From Stella humosa (lineage in GTDB: Bacteria > Pseudomonadota > Alphaproteobacteria > ATCC43930 > Allostellaceae), in contig NZ_AP019700.1 of NCBI RefSeq assembly GCF_006738645.1, positions 2,430,001-2,494,000 of the forward strand: a stretch of 64,000 nt of DNA, given 5' to 3'. The notes beneath the pieces were generated by a model that was not told the DNA's origin, ran no database searches, and saw only the letters and a list, made by a program, of their open reading frames with translations. Each line of letters starts with the position of its first letter. The stretch's first letter is position 1. The position numbers and the translations under genes were made by a program. This document shows positions 19,882 through 28,531 of this stretch, piece after piece.

Positions 19882-19921
19882 GGCGGCGGCCCGTCCGCTG
19901 CCCGTCCTATCGCATCCGGCC

Positions 19922-20227
19922 CTACTTCACGAGGTAGGGCAGGAGGCCCAGGAAGCGGGCGCGCTTGATGGCCTGGGCCAGTTCACGCTGCTTCTTGGCG
20001 GAGACGGCGGTAATGCGGCTGGGAACGATCTTGCCGCGCTCGGACACGAAGCGCTGGAGCAGCTTCACGTCCTTGTAGTCAATCTTGGGCGCGGTCGGAC
20101 CCGAGAAGGGGCAGCTCTTGCGACGCCGGAAGAACGGTCGACGACCGCCTCCGCCGCCACCAGCCCGCTCGCCCGCACCACCGCTGCTCGCACCGCCGGC
20201 TCCACCGGCACCAGAGGGGGACCTCAT
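19922..20227 (-). CDS. rpsR: 30S ribosomal protein S18, with glycine-rich N-terminus
   Basis: 101 residues; the usual length is 75-90. The conserved core begins [14 protein letters not shown] and includes [26 protein letters not shown] and [11 protein letters not shown] (each written in part of the protein). The first about 28 residues are a Gly/Ala/Ser-rich extension. Its ATG overlaps the rpsF stop (ATGA, 20224-20227), the usual S6:S18 coupling, consistent with the two proteins forming a heterodimer on the 30S platform. Confidence 0.96.
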   Translation of the reverse strand: MRSPSGAGGAGGASSGGAGERAGGGGGGRRPFFRRRKSCPFSGPTAPKIDYKDVKLLQRFVSERGKIVPSRITAVSAKKQRELAQAIKRARFLGLLPYLVK

Positions 20228-20700
20228 GCTTCGCCTCCTGCGACGACGGCCGCGTCGCGGCCGCCTTCCCGATCACCACCGCGATCGCCACGGTCGCCGC
20301 GATCACCCCGGTCGCCGCGGTCACCACGATCGCCCCGGTCGCCATACTCCCGGCGCGGGCGGTCGCGATCGTCGCGGCCCTTGGACTGCATCATCGCCGA
20401 CGGACCCTCTTCCAGGGCGTCGACGCGGACCGTCAGGCTGCGCAGCACATCTTCGTTGATGCGCATGTTACGCTCCATCTCGGCCACCGCCGCGGGCGGG
20501 GCGTCGATGTTGAGCAGGACGTAGTGCGCCTTGCGATTCTTGCGGATTCGGTAGGCGACGTTGCGAAGGCCCCAATACTCGCGCTTGGTGACCTGCCCGC
20601 CGTTCTCGGTGATGATCGTCGCGAACTGTTCGGTCAATGCCTCGACCTGGTTCGCGGCAATGTCCTGCCGAGCAATAAAAACGTTCTCATAGAACGCCAT
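20224..20700 (-). CDS. rpsF: 30S ribosomal protein S6, with GDR-repeat tail
   Basis: 158 residues. The S6 core [14 protein letters not shown] ... [19 protein letters not shown] ... [16 protein letters not shown] occupies residues 1-98. Beyond it a charged tail contains at least six consecutive Gly-Asp-Arg triplets (about residues 121-141) and ends in a Gly/Ala run. E. coli S6 has a post-translational glutamate tail; here a repeat-rich tail is encoded. It heads the long minus-strand operon from the promoter at 20809-20836. Confidence 0.96.
   Translation of the reverse strand: MAFYENVFIARQDIAANQVEALTEQFATIITENGGQVTKREYWGLRNVAYRIRKNRKAHYVLLNIDAPPAAVAEMERNMRINEDVLRSLTVRVDALEEGPSAMMQSKGRDDRDRPRREYGDRGDRGDRGDRGDRGDRGDRGGDREGGRDAAVVAGGEA
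20275..20345. repeat. 9-bp tandem repeat coding the S6 GDR tail
   Basis: Tandem units of about 9 bp (plus-strand form CGGTCGCCG and variants such as CGATCACC) run through the end of rpsF. They keep the reading frame and encode Gly-Asp-Arg triplets. Third positions vary between units, so this is not a fresh expansion. Confidence 0.8.
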
Positions 20701-20808
20701 GGTGCCAGATACTCCTTTTGGCTATTCGCGGGCCCGGCGCCGGACGATCGGATTCGACACGGCGAACGGGGCCTAGCCGGCTGGGCCGGCAAGGAGCGAA
20801 GGCGCGGG

Positions 20809-20836
20809 AATATACACATCGTCGCCTCCCGCGCAA
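20809..20836 (-). promoter_or_regulatory. Likely sigma-70 promoter of rpsF operon
   Basis: Read on the minus strand, TTGCGC (20836-20831) and TATATT (20814-20809) are separated by 16 bp. The -10 matches the consensus in five of six positions. Transcription would start near 20802, giving a leader of about 100 nt before rpsF. Confidence 0.55.
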
Positions 20837-20886
20837 GCCGCGTGCCGGGACGCGGTACGGTCGCGGTGTCCGGGCGACGCCGTACC

Positions 20887-20914
20887 TTGACTCCGCACCA
20901 TCCCCGTTTATGAG
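20887..20914 (+). promoter_or_regulatory. Likely sigma-70 promoter of the fabD cluster
   Basis: TTGACT (20887-20892) and TATGAG (20909-20914) are 16 bp apart. The start of transcription would be near 20921, downstream of the ATG at 20910, which supports the fabD start at 20955. It lies back to back with the rpsF promoter. Confidence 0.5.
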
Positions 20915-20954
20915 TGACCGCGCGTTTCGCGAGCCGGCGTTCGCGCGGGGGGAA

Positions 20955-21896
20955 ATGACAAGAGCATTCGTTTTTCCTGGGCAGGGTTCCCAGGCGGTCG
21001 GCATGGGACGGGAACTGGCGGATGCCTTTCCGGCCGCGCGGCTGGTGTTCGAGGAGGTCGACGACGCGCTCGACCAGAAGCTGTCGCGCCTCATGTTCGA
21101 GGGCCCGGAAAGCGATCTGGTCCTGACCGAGAATGCGCAGCCCGCCCTGATGGCGGTCAGCGTCGCCGTCGTGCGCGCCATCGAGAGCGAGAGCGGGCGC
21201 AGCCTGGCCGATCTGGGCATCTGCGTCGCTGGCCACTCGCTGGGCGAGTATTCGGCCCTGGCGGCGGCCCGCGCCTTCACTCTTGCCGACGCCGCGCGCC
21301 TGCTGAAGCGGCGCGGCCAGGCGATGCAGAAGGCGGTGCCGGTCGGCGCCGGTGCGATGGCTGCATTGCTGGGGCTCGACCTGGAGCAGGCGCAGGCGGT
21401 GGCGGCCGAGGCGGCCGAGGGCCAGGTCTGCGATACCGCCAACGACAATGCGCCGGGCCAGGTCGTGGTCAGCGGCGATCGCGAGGCGGTCGAGCGTGCG
21501 GTCAAGCTGGCGGCCGGGCGGGGCGCCAAGCGCGCCATCCTGCTGCCGGTCAGCGCCCCCTTCCATTGCGCCCTGATGCGGCCCGCGGCCGACGTGATGG
21601 CGGAGGCCCTGGGGCAGGTCGCCCTGGCGCCGCCGACCCTGCCGCTGGTTGCCAACGTCAGCGCGGCAGCCACGAGCGACCCGGATACGATTCGCCGCCA
21701 GCTCGTGGAGCAGGTGACGGCCATGGTGCGCTGGCGCGAATGCGTGCTGGCGCTACGCGAACGGGGCGCCACCGCGGCGGTCGAGCTGGGTGCCGGGCGG
21801 GTGCTGTCGGGCCTGGTGAAGCGCATCGACCGCGAACTGGCGACCCAGGCGGTGGCCACGCCGGCCGAGGTCGATATTTTCCTGAAGACGCTCTGA
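20955..21896 (+). CDS. fabD: Malonyl-CoA:ACP transacylase FabD
   Basis: 313 residues. It loads malonate onto acyl carrier protein for fatty-acid elongation. The N-terminal FVFPGQGSQAVGMG, the nucleophile Ser95 in GHSLGEYSA and the later VSAPFHCALM histidine motif are all present. ATG at 20955 has a GGGGGGAA stretch directly upstream. The frame stays open to 20718 but the extra part crosses the promoter. It begins the fabD-fabG-acpP-fabF order seen in most proteobacteria. Confidence 0.95.
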   Translation: MTRAFVFPGQGSQAVGMGRELADAFPAARLVFEEVDDALDQKLSRLMFEGPESDLVLTENAQPALMAVSVAVVRAIESESGRSLADLGICVAGHSLGEYSALAAARAFTLADAARLLKRRGQAMQKAVPVGAGAMAALLGLDLEQAQAVAAEAAEGQVCDTANDNAPGQVVVSGDREAVERAVKLAAGRGAKRAILLPVSAPFHCALMRPAADVMAEALGQVALAPPTLPLVANVSAAATSDPDTIRRQLVEQVTAMVRWRECVLALRERGATAAVELGAGRVLSGLVKRIDRELATQAVATPAEVDIFLKTL

Positions 21897-21927
21897 AGCA
21901 CCGATCACGGCACGAAGGGACGAGGGC

Positions 21928-22665
21928 ATGTTTCGGCTGGATGGCAAGCGCGCGCTGGTGACCGGCGCCTCGGGCGGGATCGGCGGCGCCATCGCCCGCA
22001 TCCTCCACGCGCAGGGCGCGGCCGTGGCGCTGGCCGGCACCCGGGCGCCCGTGCTCGAGGCCCTGGCGGCCGAGTTGGGCGAGCGCGCCGCGGTCGTGGT
22101 CGCCGACCTCTCCGACCAGGCCGCCACCGACGCGCTGGTCAAGGAGGCCGAGGCGCGGCTGGGCGGCCTCGACATCCTGGTCAACAATGCCGGATTGACG
22201 CGCGACGGGCTGGTGCTGCGCATGAAGGACGAGGACTGGCAGCGTGTGCTGGACGTGAACCTGACGGCAGCCTTCCGCCTGTCCCGCGCCGCGCTGCGCG
22301 GAATGATGAAGCAGCGCTGGGGCCGCATCGTCTCCGTCACGTCGATCGTGGGCCACACGGGCAATCCCGGCCAGGCGAACTATGCCGCCTCCAAGGCCGG
22401 CATCGCCGGCATGACCAAGGCGATCGCGGCCGAGGTGGCATCGCGTGGCATCACCGTCAACTGCGTTGCGCCGGGCTTCATCGCGACCGCCATGACCGAT
22501 GCGCTGAACGACGAGCAGCGCCAGCGAATCCAGACGCAGATCCCGTCGGGCCGCATGGGAACCCCGGACGAGGTTGCTGCGGCGGTGGCCTATCTGGCCA
22601 GTGCCGAGGCCGGTTACGTCACCGGCCAGACCATCCATGTCAATGGCGGCATGGCGATGCTCTGA
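21928..22665 (+). CDS. fabG: 3-oxoacyl-ACP reductase FabG
   Basis: 245 residues. NADPH-dependent reduction of 3-oxoacyl-ACP. The SDR motifs are TGASGGIGGAIA at residue 12, NNAGLTRDGL at about 86, Ser139, and the catalytic Tyr152/Lys156 in YAASKAGIAGM. The ending ITVNCVAPGFIATAMTD ... GQTIHVNGGMAML (in parts) is diagnostic of FabG as against other SDRs. It lies 31 bp after fabD, with AAGGGACGAGGGC before the ATG. Confidence 0.96.
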   Translation: MFRLDGKRALVTGASGGIGGAIARILHAQGAAVALAGTRAPVLEALAAELGERAAVVVADLSDQAATDALVKEAEARLGGLDILVNNAGLTRDGLVLRMKDEDWQRVLDVNLTAAFRLSRAALRGMMKQRWGRIVSVTSIVGHTGNPGQANYAASKAGIAGMTKAIAAEVASRGITVNCVAPGFIATAMTDALNDEQRQRIQTQIPSGRMGTPDEVAAAVAYLASAEAGYVTGQTIHVNGGMAML

Positions 22666-22832
22666 ACCCCCGCGGGCGGATGGGGTGGCGGGCGTCGGCC
22701 GATGCTGGCAAACCCCAAACGTTCATGGTATGGGGGCGCGCTTACCCCAGATTTCCAGAAATGGTGGCCGGCGCTCCTTCGCGTCGGCACCTGCCTTAGA
22801 CTGAAGCCGGACATACCTAGAGGAAGGCCAAG

Positions 22833-23069
22833 ATGAGCGACGTCGCCGAACGGGTTAAGAAGATCGTGGTGGAGCATCTCGGTGTCGAGGAAGCCAAGGT
22901 CACCGAGAATGCCAGCTTCATCGACGATCTGGGCGCGGACAGCCTCGACACCGTCGAACTGGTGATGGCCTTCGAGGAAGAGTTCTCGATCGAAATCCCC
23001 GATGATGCTGCCGAGAAGATCGCGACCGTGAAGGACGCGATTGAATTCATCAGCAAGAAGCAGGACTGA
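22833..23069 (+). CDS. acpP: Acyl carrier protein
   Basis: 78 residues, acidic. It carries growing acyl chains on a 4'-phosphopantetheine attached to Ser37 in [18 protein letters not shown]. Helix I ([15 protein letters not shown]) and helix IV (TVKDAIEFI) are as in other AcpP proteins. AGAGGAAGGCC gives a strong ribosome-binding site, fitting its need for high expression. A 167-bp gap after fabG may hold a separate promoter. Confidence 0.98.
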   Translation: MSDVAERVKKIVVEHLGVEEAKVTENASFIDDLGADSLDTVELVMAFEEEFSIEIPDDAAEKIATVKDAIEFISKKQD

Positions 23070-23100
23070 GCCCGAGGGCCGGTCGGTCCGGGCTTTTCCG

Positions 23101-24363
<1,263 letters not shown>

Positions 24364-24388
24364 CGGGCGCCGGCGTCGAAGCCTGACC

Positions 24389-25372
24389 ATGCGCGCCGTC
24401 CTGCGCCTGCTGCTCCTTCTGGTGGTGGTGGGCGCGGGCGTGCTGGGCGGGGCCTGGTGGTGGGCCGACCAGCGCATCGCCCAGTCCGGGCCGCTGGCCG
24501 AAGAGCGCGTCCTCCTCATTCCCCGCGGCCTCGGCGGTGAGGCCATCGGCCAGCGACTGGCGGCCGAAGGCATCGTCGAGCATCCCTGGCTGTTCCATTT
24601 CGCGGTCTTCCGAGCCGGCGTGGAAGGCCGGCTGAAGGCCGGCGAGTATGCCTTTCCGGCCGGCGTCTCGACCCGCGATGCCGCCATCCTCGTGGCGTCC
24701 GGGCGCGTCCACCAACGCCGCCTGACCGTGGCCGAGGGCCTGGCCGCGCGCGAGGTCACCCAACTCCTGGAGAGTGCGCCGGGGCTTGAAGGCAAGGTGG
24801 CGGCCCCCCTGGTGGAAGGCGAGGCCTTCCCCGACACCTATTTCTACGCCTGGGGCGACCGCCGCGACGACATCGCCCAGCGCATGCGCCGGGCGATGAA
24901 GGACGAGATCCAGCGCGCCTGGGCCGAGCGCCAGGCGGACCTGCCGGTGGCGAGCCCCGAGGAACTGGTCGTCCTGGCCTCGATCGTCGAAAAGGAAACC
25001 GCGCGCGCCGACGAGCGGCCGCGCGTCGCCGCCGTATTCGTCAACCGGCTGCGCCGGGGCATGAAGCTGCAATCCGACCCGACGGTGATCCATGCCGTCA
25101 CCGGCGGCGGCCCGCTCGACCGCGCGCTGACGCGGCGCGACCTGGAGCAGCCCTCGCCCTTCAACACCTACTACTCGGCAGGCCTGCCGCCGGGGCCGAT
25201 CGGCAATCCCGGGCGGGCGTCCCTCCAGGCCGCGGCCAAGCCGGCCGAGAGCGACGATCTCTACTTCGTGGCCGATGGCAGCGGCGGCCATGCCTTTGCC
25301 CGGACGCTGGCCGACCACAATCGCAACGTTGCCCGCTGGCGGCGCATCCAGCGCGGGCTGCCGCCCGAATAA
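24389..25372 (+). CDS. mltG: Endolytic murein transglycosylase MltG
   Basis: 327 residues. It cleaves nascent glycan strands and helps set their length. One N-terminal transmembrane helix (residues 2-24) anchors it, with the catalytic YceG domain in the periplasm. Landmarks are [13 protein letters not shown], the catalytic Glu in [10 protein letters not shown] (about residue 205), [21 protein letters not shown] in part, and [17 protein letters not shown]. The order fabF-mltG-yicC-gmk is a conserved alphaproteobacterial block. Confidence 0.94.
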   Translation: MRAVLRLLLLLVVVGAGVLGGAWWWADQRIAQSGPLAEERVLLIPRGLGGEAIGQRLAAEGIVEHPWLFHFAVFRAGVEGRLKAGEYAFPAGVSTRDAAILVASGRVHQRRLTVAEGLAAREVTQLLESAPGLEGKVAAPLVEGEAFPDTYFYAWGDRRDDIAQRMRRAMKDEIQRAWAERQADLPVASPEELVVLASIVEKETARADERPRVAAVFVNRLRRGMKLQSDPTVIHAVTGGGPLDRALTRRDLEQPSPFNTYYSAGLPPGPIGNPGRASLQAAAKPAESDDLYFVADGSGGHAFARTLADHNRNVARWRRIQRGLPPE

Positions 25373-25385
25373 GGCGGGGCAGGGG

Positions 25386-26162
25386 TCAGCCGCCTTTCCG
25401 GGGCAGCCGGCGCAGCAGCGGGTCCGTCCAGGCGATTGGCAGGCCCGCCAGCAGGCGGACGGCGGCGTAGACCGGCCAGGGAAAGGCGATGCGGCCACGG
25501 TCGCGCGCCAACCCGCGGCAGATGATGGCGGCCGCCCGCTCGGCCGACATCAGCATGGGCATGGGGAAGCGGTTCACCGCCGTCATCGGGCTTTCGACGT
25601 AGCCGGGGCAGATCACGCTGACGCCGATGCCGTCCGCGCGCAGCTCGCCGCGCATTGCCTCGCCGAGAACGCGCACAGCGGCCTTGCTGGCACAGTAGGC
25701 CGGTGCGCCCGGGAAGCCGCGGAACGCCGCGAGCGAACTCATCAGGGCGATCTGGCCCCGGCGCCTCGGCCGCATGCAGGCGATGGCGGGATGCACGGTG
25801 TTGAGCACGCCATCGACATTGACGGCGAAGATGCGCCGGGCCTGCGCCTCGGACTCCCCGCCATCGCCGGTCCCGGCCGAAATGCCGGCATTGGCGATCA
25901 CGAGGGCCAAGGGGTGGCTCAGGTCGGCATCGGCGATCCAGTCGGCCATCGTCGTGCGGTCCGCCACGTCGATGGCAGCCGTGCGGACCGTGGCTCCACG
26001 GTTGCGGCACTGCACGGCCACGGCCTCCAGCCGGCTGGCGTCGCGGCCGCCGAGCTCCAGCACGGCACCGGGAACGGCATAGGCGAGGGCCAGGGCCGCG
26101 CCGATGCCGCTGGAGGCGCCGGTCACGAGGATGCTGCCGCTGCCGGCTACGTGCGAGGTCAT
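25386..26162 (-). CDS. SDR family oxidoreductase
   Basis: 258 residues. SDR motifs: VTGASSGIGAALA near residue 12, IANAGISAG near 85, Ser in LMSSLAAFRG, and the catalytic Tyr and Lys in YCASKAAV near residue 153. The C-terminal part (FPWPVYAAVRLLAGLP) is hydrophobic and could touch the membrane, as in some SDRs acting on lipids. ATG at 26162 is chosen; ATG at 26177 is possible. Neither has a clear ribosome-binding site. It is inverted relative to its neighbours, between mltG and yicC, with its stop 14 bp from the mltG stop. Confidence 0.84.
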   Translation of the reverse strand: MTSHVAGSGSILVTGASSGIGAALALAYAVPGAVLELGGRDASRLEAVAVQCRNRGATVRTAAIDVADRTTMADWIADADLSHPLALVIANAGISAGTGDGGESEAQARRIFAVNVDGVLNTVHPAIACMRPRRRGQIALMSSLAAFRGFPGAPAYCASKAAVRVLGEAMRGELRADGIGVSVICPGYVESPMTAVNRFPMPMLMSAERAAAIICRGLARDRGRIAFPWPVYAAVRLLAGLPIAWTDPLLRRLPRKGG

Positions 26163-26232
26163 TGGCCGACGATACATTGTCCGCCGCCCGGGCGCCCCGC
26201 TATAAGGCGCGGGGCGGGGCAGGGGCACCCCC

Positions 26233-27138
26233 ATGGAAGGACGGATGAATTTGTCGATCGCCAGCATGACGGGCTATGCGCGCCGCGACGGCCGCCATGG
26301 CGAGGATGCCTGGACCTGGGAGGTCAAGAGCGTCAACGGCCGCAGCCTGGAGGTGCGCTGCCGGCTGCCGCCCGGCTGCGACCACCTGGAGCTGCCGGTG
26401 CGCACGGCACTGGCCGAGCGGCTGAAGCGCGGCAACGTGTCGGTCACGCTGACCCTGGCGCGGCGTGCCACGACGCAGCGGCTGGCGGTCAACGAGGCCC
26501 TGCTGGACCAGGTGATTGCCCTGATGCGCGGGCTGGAGCAGCGGCTCGATGCCGCACCACCGCGCCTGGACGGGCTGCTCGGCATCCGCGGCGTGCTGGA
26601 GACGGTGGAGGACCAGCCCGAGACCGCCTCGCATGAGGAGCGCGACCGGGCGATGCTGGCTGACCTGGCCGCCGTCCTTGCCCTGCTGGTGGCCGGGCGC
26701 GACGACGAGGGGCAGCGCCTGCTGCGCGTCCTGGTGCAGCGCCTGGACGAGATCGAAGGCCATGTCTCGGCCGCCACGGCGACGGCGGCGACCCAGCCCG
26801 AGGCCATCCGCGACCGGCTGTTGGCGCAGATCACCAACCTGCTGGGCGGCGCCAACCCGATCGCGCCCGAGCGGCTGGCGCAGGAAGCGGCCCTGCTTGC
26901 CTCCAAGGCCGACATCCGCGAGGAGATCGATCGCCTCAACGCCCATATCGGGGCGGCCCGCGCCATGCTGGCCGAGGGCGGGGCCGTCGGCCGGCGCCTG
27001 GACTTCCTGTGCCAAGAGTTCAACCGCGAGGCCAACACGCTGTGCTCCAAGTCGGGCGACATCGGGCTGACCCGGATCGGGCTCGACCTGAAGTCGGCGA
27101 TCGAGCGACTGCGCGAGCAGATCCAGAATATCGAGTAG
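26233..27138 (+). CDS. yicC: YicC family endoribonuclease-like protein
   Basis: 301 residues (297 if ATG 26245 is used, which has AAGGA 3 bp upstream). YicC proteins are endoribonucleases of the stress-induced YicC/DUF1732 family. ASMTGYARRD at the N-terminus, EVKSVNGRSLEVRCRLPP, and the C-terminal GRRLDFLCQEFNREANTLCSK region (in parts) ending TRIGLDLKSAIERLREQIQNIE are diagnostic. It is 17 bp before gmk, its usual neighbour. Confidence 0.92.
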   Translation: MEGRMNLSIASMTGYARRDGRHGEDAWTWEVKSVNGRSLEVRCRLPPGCDHLELPVRTALAERLKRGNVSVTLTLARRATTQRLAVNEALLDQVIALMRGLEQRLDAAPPRLDGLLGIRGVLETVEDQPETASHEERDRAMLADLAAVLALLVAGRDDEGQRLLRVLVQRLDEIEGHVSAATATAATQPEAIRDRLLAQITNLLGGANPIAPERLAQEAALLASKADIREEIDRLNAHIGAARAMLAEGGAVGRRLDFLCQEFNREANTLCSKSGDIGLTRIGLDLKSAIERLREQIQNIE

Positions 27139-27155
27139 CGGGGAAAGCCTTGACC

Positions 27156-27791
27156 ATGGAGCCCAACATTCCGCGCCGCGGCATGATGCTGGTGTTGTCG
27201 TCGCCGTCCGGCGCGGGCAAGACCTCGATCTCGCGCCGCGTGCTGGCCGAGGAGCCGGAGTTGAAGATGTCCGTGTCGATGACGACGCGGACGCGGCGGG
27301 CCGGCGAGGCCGAGGGCATCGACTATTATTTCGTCGACCTCACGACCTTCAACCTGATGGTGAACCGGCGCGAGTTCCTGGAGTACGCCAAGGTCTTCGA
27401 CAATTACTACGGCACGCCGCGCAGCACGGTGGAGAAGGAACTGGCCGGCGGTCGCGACGTGCTGTTCGACATCGACTGGCAGGGCACGCAGACGCTAGCC
27501 CAGGCCGCGCGCGACGACCTGGTCAGCATCTTCATCCTGCCGCCGTCGACGGCCGAGCTGGAGCGGCGGCTGCGCACGCGCGCCCGCGATTCGCTGGACG
27601 AGGTGGCGCGGCGGATGGGCCGGGCGGCCGACGAGATGAGCCATTGGCCGGAATACGACTACGTCATCGTCAATCGCGACCTGGAGGAGAGTGTGGCCCG
27701 GGTGCGTGCGATCCTGGTGGCCGAGCGCCTGCGGCGGCAGCGCCAGCCGGGCCTGGCGGAGTTCGTGAAGCGCCTGCGGGAAGGGCAGTGA
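27156..27791 (+). CDS. gmk: Guanylate kinase
   Basis: 211 residues. ATP-dependent phosphorylation of GMP to GDP. The P-loop SSPSGAGKTS is at about residue 15, followed by the GMP-binding TTRTRRAGEAEGIDYYFV and EFLEYAKVFDNYYGTP, and the lid IFILPPSTAELERRL. ATG 27156 has GGGAAAG 8 bp upstream; the open frame to 27009 lies inside yicC. A short GC hairpin follows the stop. Confidence 0.96.
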   Translation: MEPNIPRRGMMLVLSSPSGAGKTSISRRVLAEEPELKMSVSMTTRTRRAGEAEGIDYYFVDLTTFNLMVNRREFLEYAKVFDNYYGTPRSTVEKELAGGRDVLFDIDWQGTQTLAQAARDDLVSIFILPPSTAELERRLRTRARDSLDEVARRMGRAADEMSHWPEYDYVIVNRDLEESVARVRAILVAERLRRQRQPGLAEFVKRLREGQ

Positions 27792-27808
27792 GGGGGCCGG
27801 CCGCCCCC
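27792..27808 (+). terminator. Possible GC hairpin after gmk
   Basis: GGGGGC (27792-27797) can pair with GCCCCC (27803-27808) around a 5-nt loop, directly after the gmk TGA. The following bases CGTCCTTG are only weakly T-rich. It would separate gmk from the XRE/RTX module. Confidence 0.4.
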
Positions 27809-27818
27809 GCCGTCCTTG

Positions 27819-27884
27819 TACAGTGACTTATTGATAAAACTGCTTGCTTGCTCCGGCCGGTTCCGATATACAGTGACTTATTGA
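27819..27884 (+). repeat. Two 16-bp direct repeats, probable operators of the XRE gene
   Basis: TACAGTGACTTATTGA occurs exactly at 27819-27834 and 27869-27884, 50 bp apart. Each holds the small palindrome AGT-G-ACT. A weaker third copy, with AGT-A-ACT, lies at about 28118-28134. The second copy overlaps the -10 of the promoter at 27844-27872 and the first lies just upstream of its -35. This arrangement suits repression or autoregulation by the downstream XRE protein; binding is inferred. Confidence 0.7.
27844..27872 (+). promoter_or_regulatory. Likely promoter of the XRE/RTX module
   Basis: TTGCTT (27844-27849) and TATACA (27867-27872) are separated by 17 bp. Transcription would start near 27879, giving a leader of about 300 nt before the XRE gene. 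The leader would contain the paired segments at 27936-28092. Confidence 0.45.
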
Positions 27885-27935
27885 CGTGGTTCGAACGTCA
27901 CGCCGCCTGATGAGACGCCCGGCAAGCGTCGAAAC

Positions 27936-28092
27936 GGGTCACCGTAGCGGCAGCCTCGATGTTCTCCGGCAGCGGGCATCACATTCGCCCCCCCGTATGC
28001 CCGCCGCCGGTCCCAGTCCGCCCGACCGTCGAGGCTGCCGCGCACTACCCTTGGACGCCACCTGCGTCGCCCCCCGGCGCAGGTGGCTCCAA
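27936..28092 (+). other. Highly self-complementary region, candidate structured leader RNA
   Basis: This 157-bp stretch of the 384-bp gene-free interval 27792-28175 folds on paper into three stems. P1: GCGGCAGCCTCGA at 27947-27959 with its exact complement at 28029-28041. P2, inside P1: 27966-27979 with 27997-28010, 13 pairs and one mismatch. P3: 28051-28066 with 28078-28092, 15 pairs and one bulged C, including GCCACCTGCG against CGCAGGTGGC. It is between the proposed promoter and the XRE start. No credible protein is encoded. It could be an RNA leader, a small RNA or a palindromic DNA element. Confidence 0.5.
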
Positions 28093-28127
28093 GTTTCCGG
28101 TGGACCGGCGGCGAGATATCCAGTAAC

Positions 28128-28140
28128 TCGATGACATCGA
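28128..28140. promoter_or_regulatory. Perfect palindrome before the XRE gene
   Basis: TCGATG-A-CATCGA at 28128-28140 is a perfect 6+1+6 palindrome adjoining the degenerate third repeat and 36 bp before the XRE ATG. It could be a further operator half-site pair. A 9-bp near-tandem repeat (AAACCGATC, AAACCGATG) follows at 28141-28158. Confidence 0.4.
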
Positions 28141-28175
28141 AAACCGATCAAACCGATGACGAAGGGAGGTTGGTG

Positions 28176-28487
28176 ATGTACGCGCAATATGTGCGTTCGG
28201 CCGACCATGCGCGCCAGCTTCGCCAGGATGCCGGTCGTTGGCTTCGTTCCTGCCGGGAGGCGCGGGCGATGACCCAGCGCGACTTGGCGGAGCGGGTGGG
28301 CTTGCGCTACTACACCTTCATCTCGCAGATCGAGGGCGGGCACGGGCGCATTCCGCCCGACCAGTACGAGGCATGGGCAATCGCGCTCGACATCGAGCCG
28401 CGGGACTTCGCCAAGTCCATGCTGCGCTACTATGATCCCTTCACCTTTCGACTCCTCTTCCCGGAGGAAATGGCGGTTTCCGCCTAG
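28176..28487 (+). CDS. XRE-type helix-turn-helix regulator
   Basis: 103 residues. The helix-turn-helix spans about residues 27-60 (MTQRDLAERVGLRYYTFISQIEGG, in part), with the recognition helix near YYTFISQIE. The flanks MYAQYVRSADHARQLRQDAG and PPDQYEAWAIAL are shared by a distinct group of alphaproteobacterial XRE proteins. ATG at 28176 is chosen because GGGAGG lies 6 bp upstream; the ATG at 28131 sits within the palindrome. The RTX gene starts 44 bp downstream, so the two form an operon. It probably binds the repeats at 27819-27884. Confidence 0.85.
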   Translation: MYAQYVRSADHARQLRQDAGRWLRSCREARAMTQRDLAERVGLRYYTFISQIEGGHGRIPPDQYEAWAIALDIEPRDFAKSMLRYYDPFTFRLLFPEEMAVSA

Positions 28488-28531
28488 GTGAAGCAGTTGC
28501 CGGCCGTCCAGGCCAGCCAGCGGAGGGCCGA

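Noticed and set aside
20275-20345. CRISPR-like array
   Set aside because: The 9-bp units have no spacers and are in frame inside rpsF.
22666-22832. Separate promoter for acpP
   Set aside because: No convincing -35/-10 pair could be picked out, so it is not listed as a feature, though a promoter here would be usual.
27947-28041. Terminal inverted repeats of an insertion sequence
   Set aside because: The arms are only 69 bp apart, no target-site duplication was seen, and no transposase is present.
27886-28134. 82-residue open frame between gmk and the XRE gene
   Set aside because: Arg/Pro-rich translation, no ribosome-binding site, and it runs across the three inverted repeats; better explained as non-coding.
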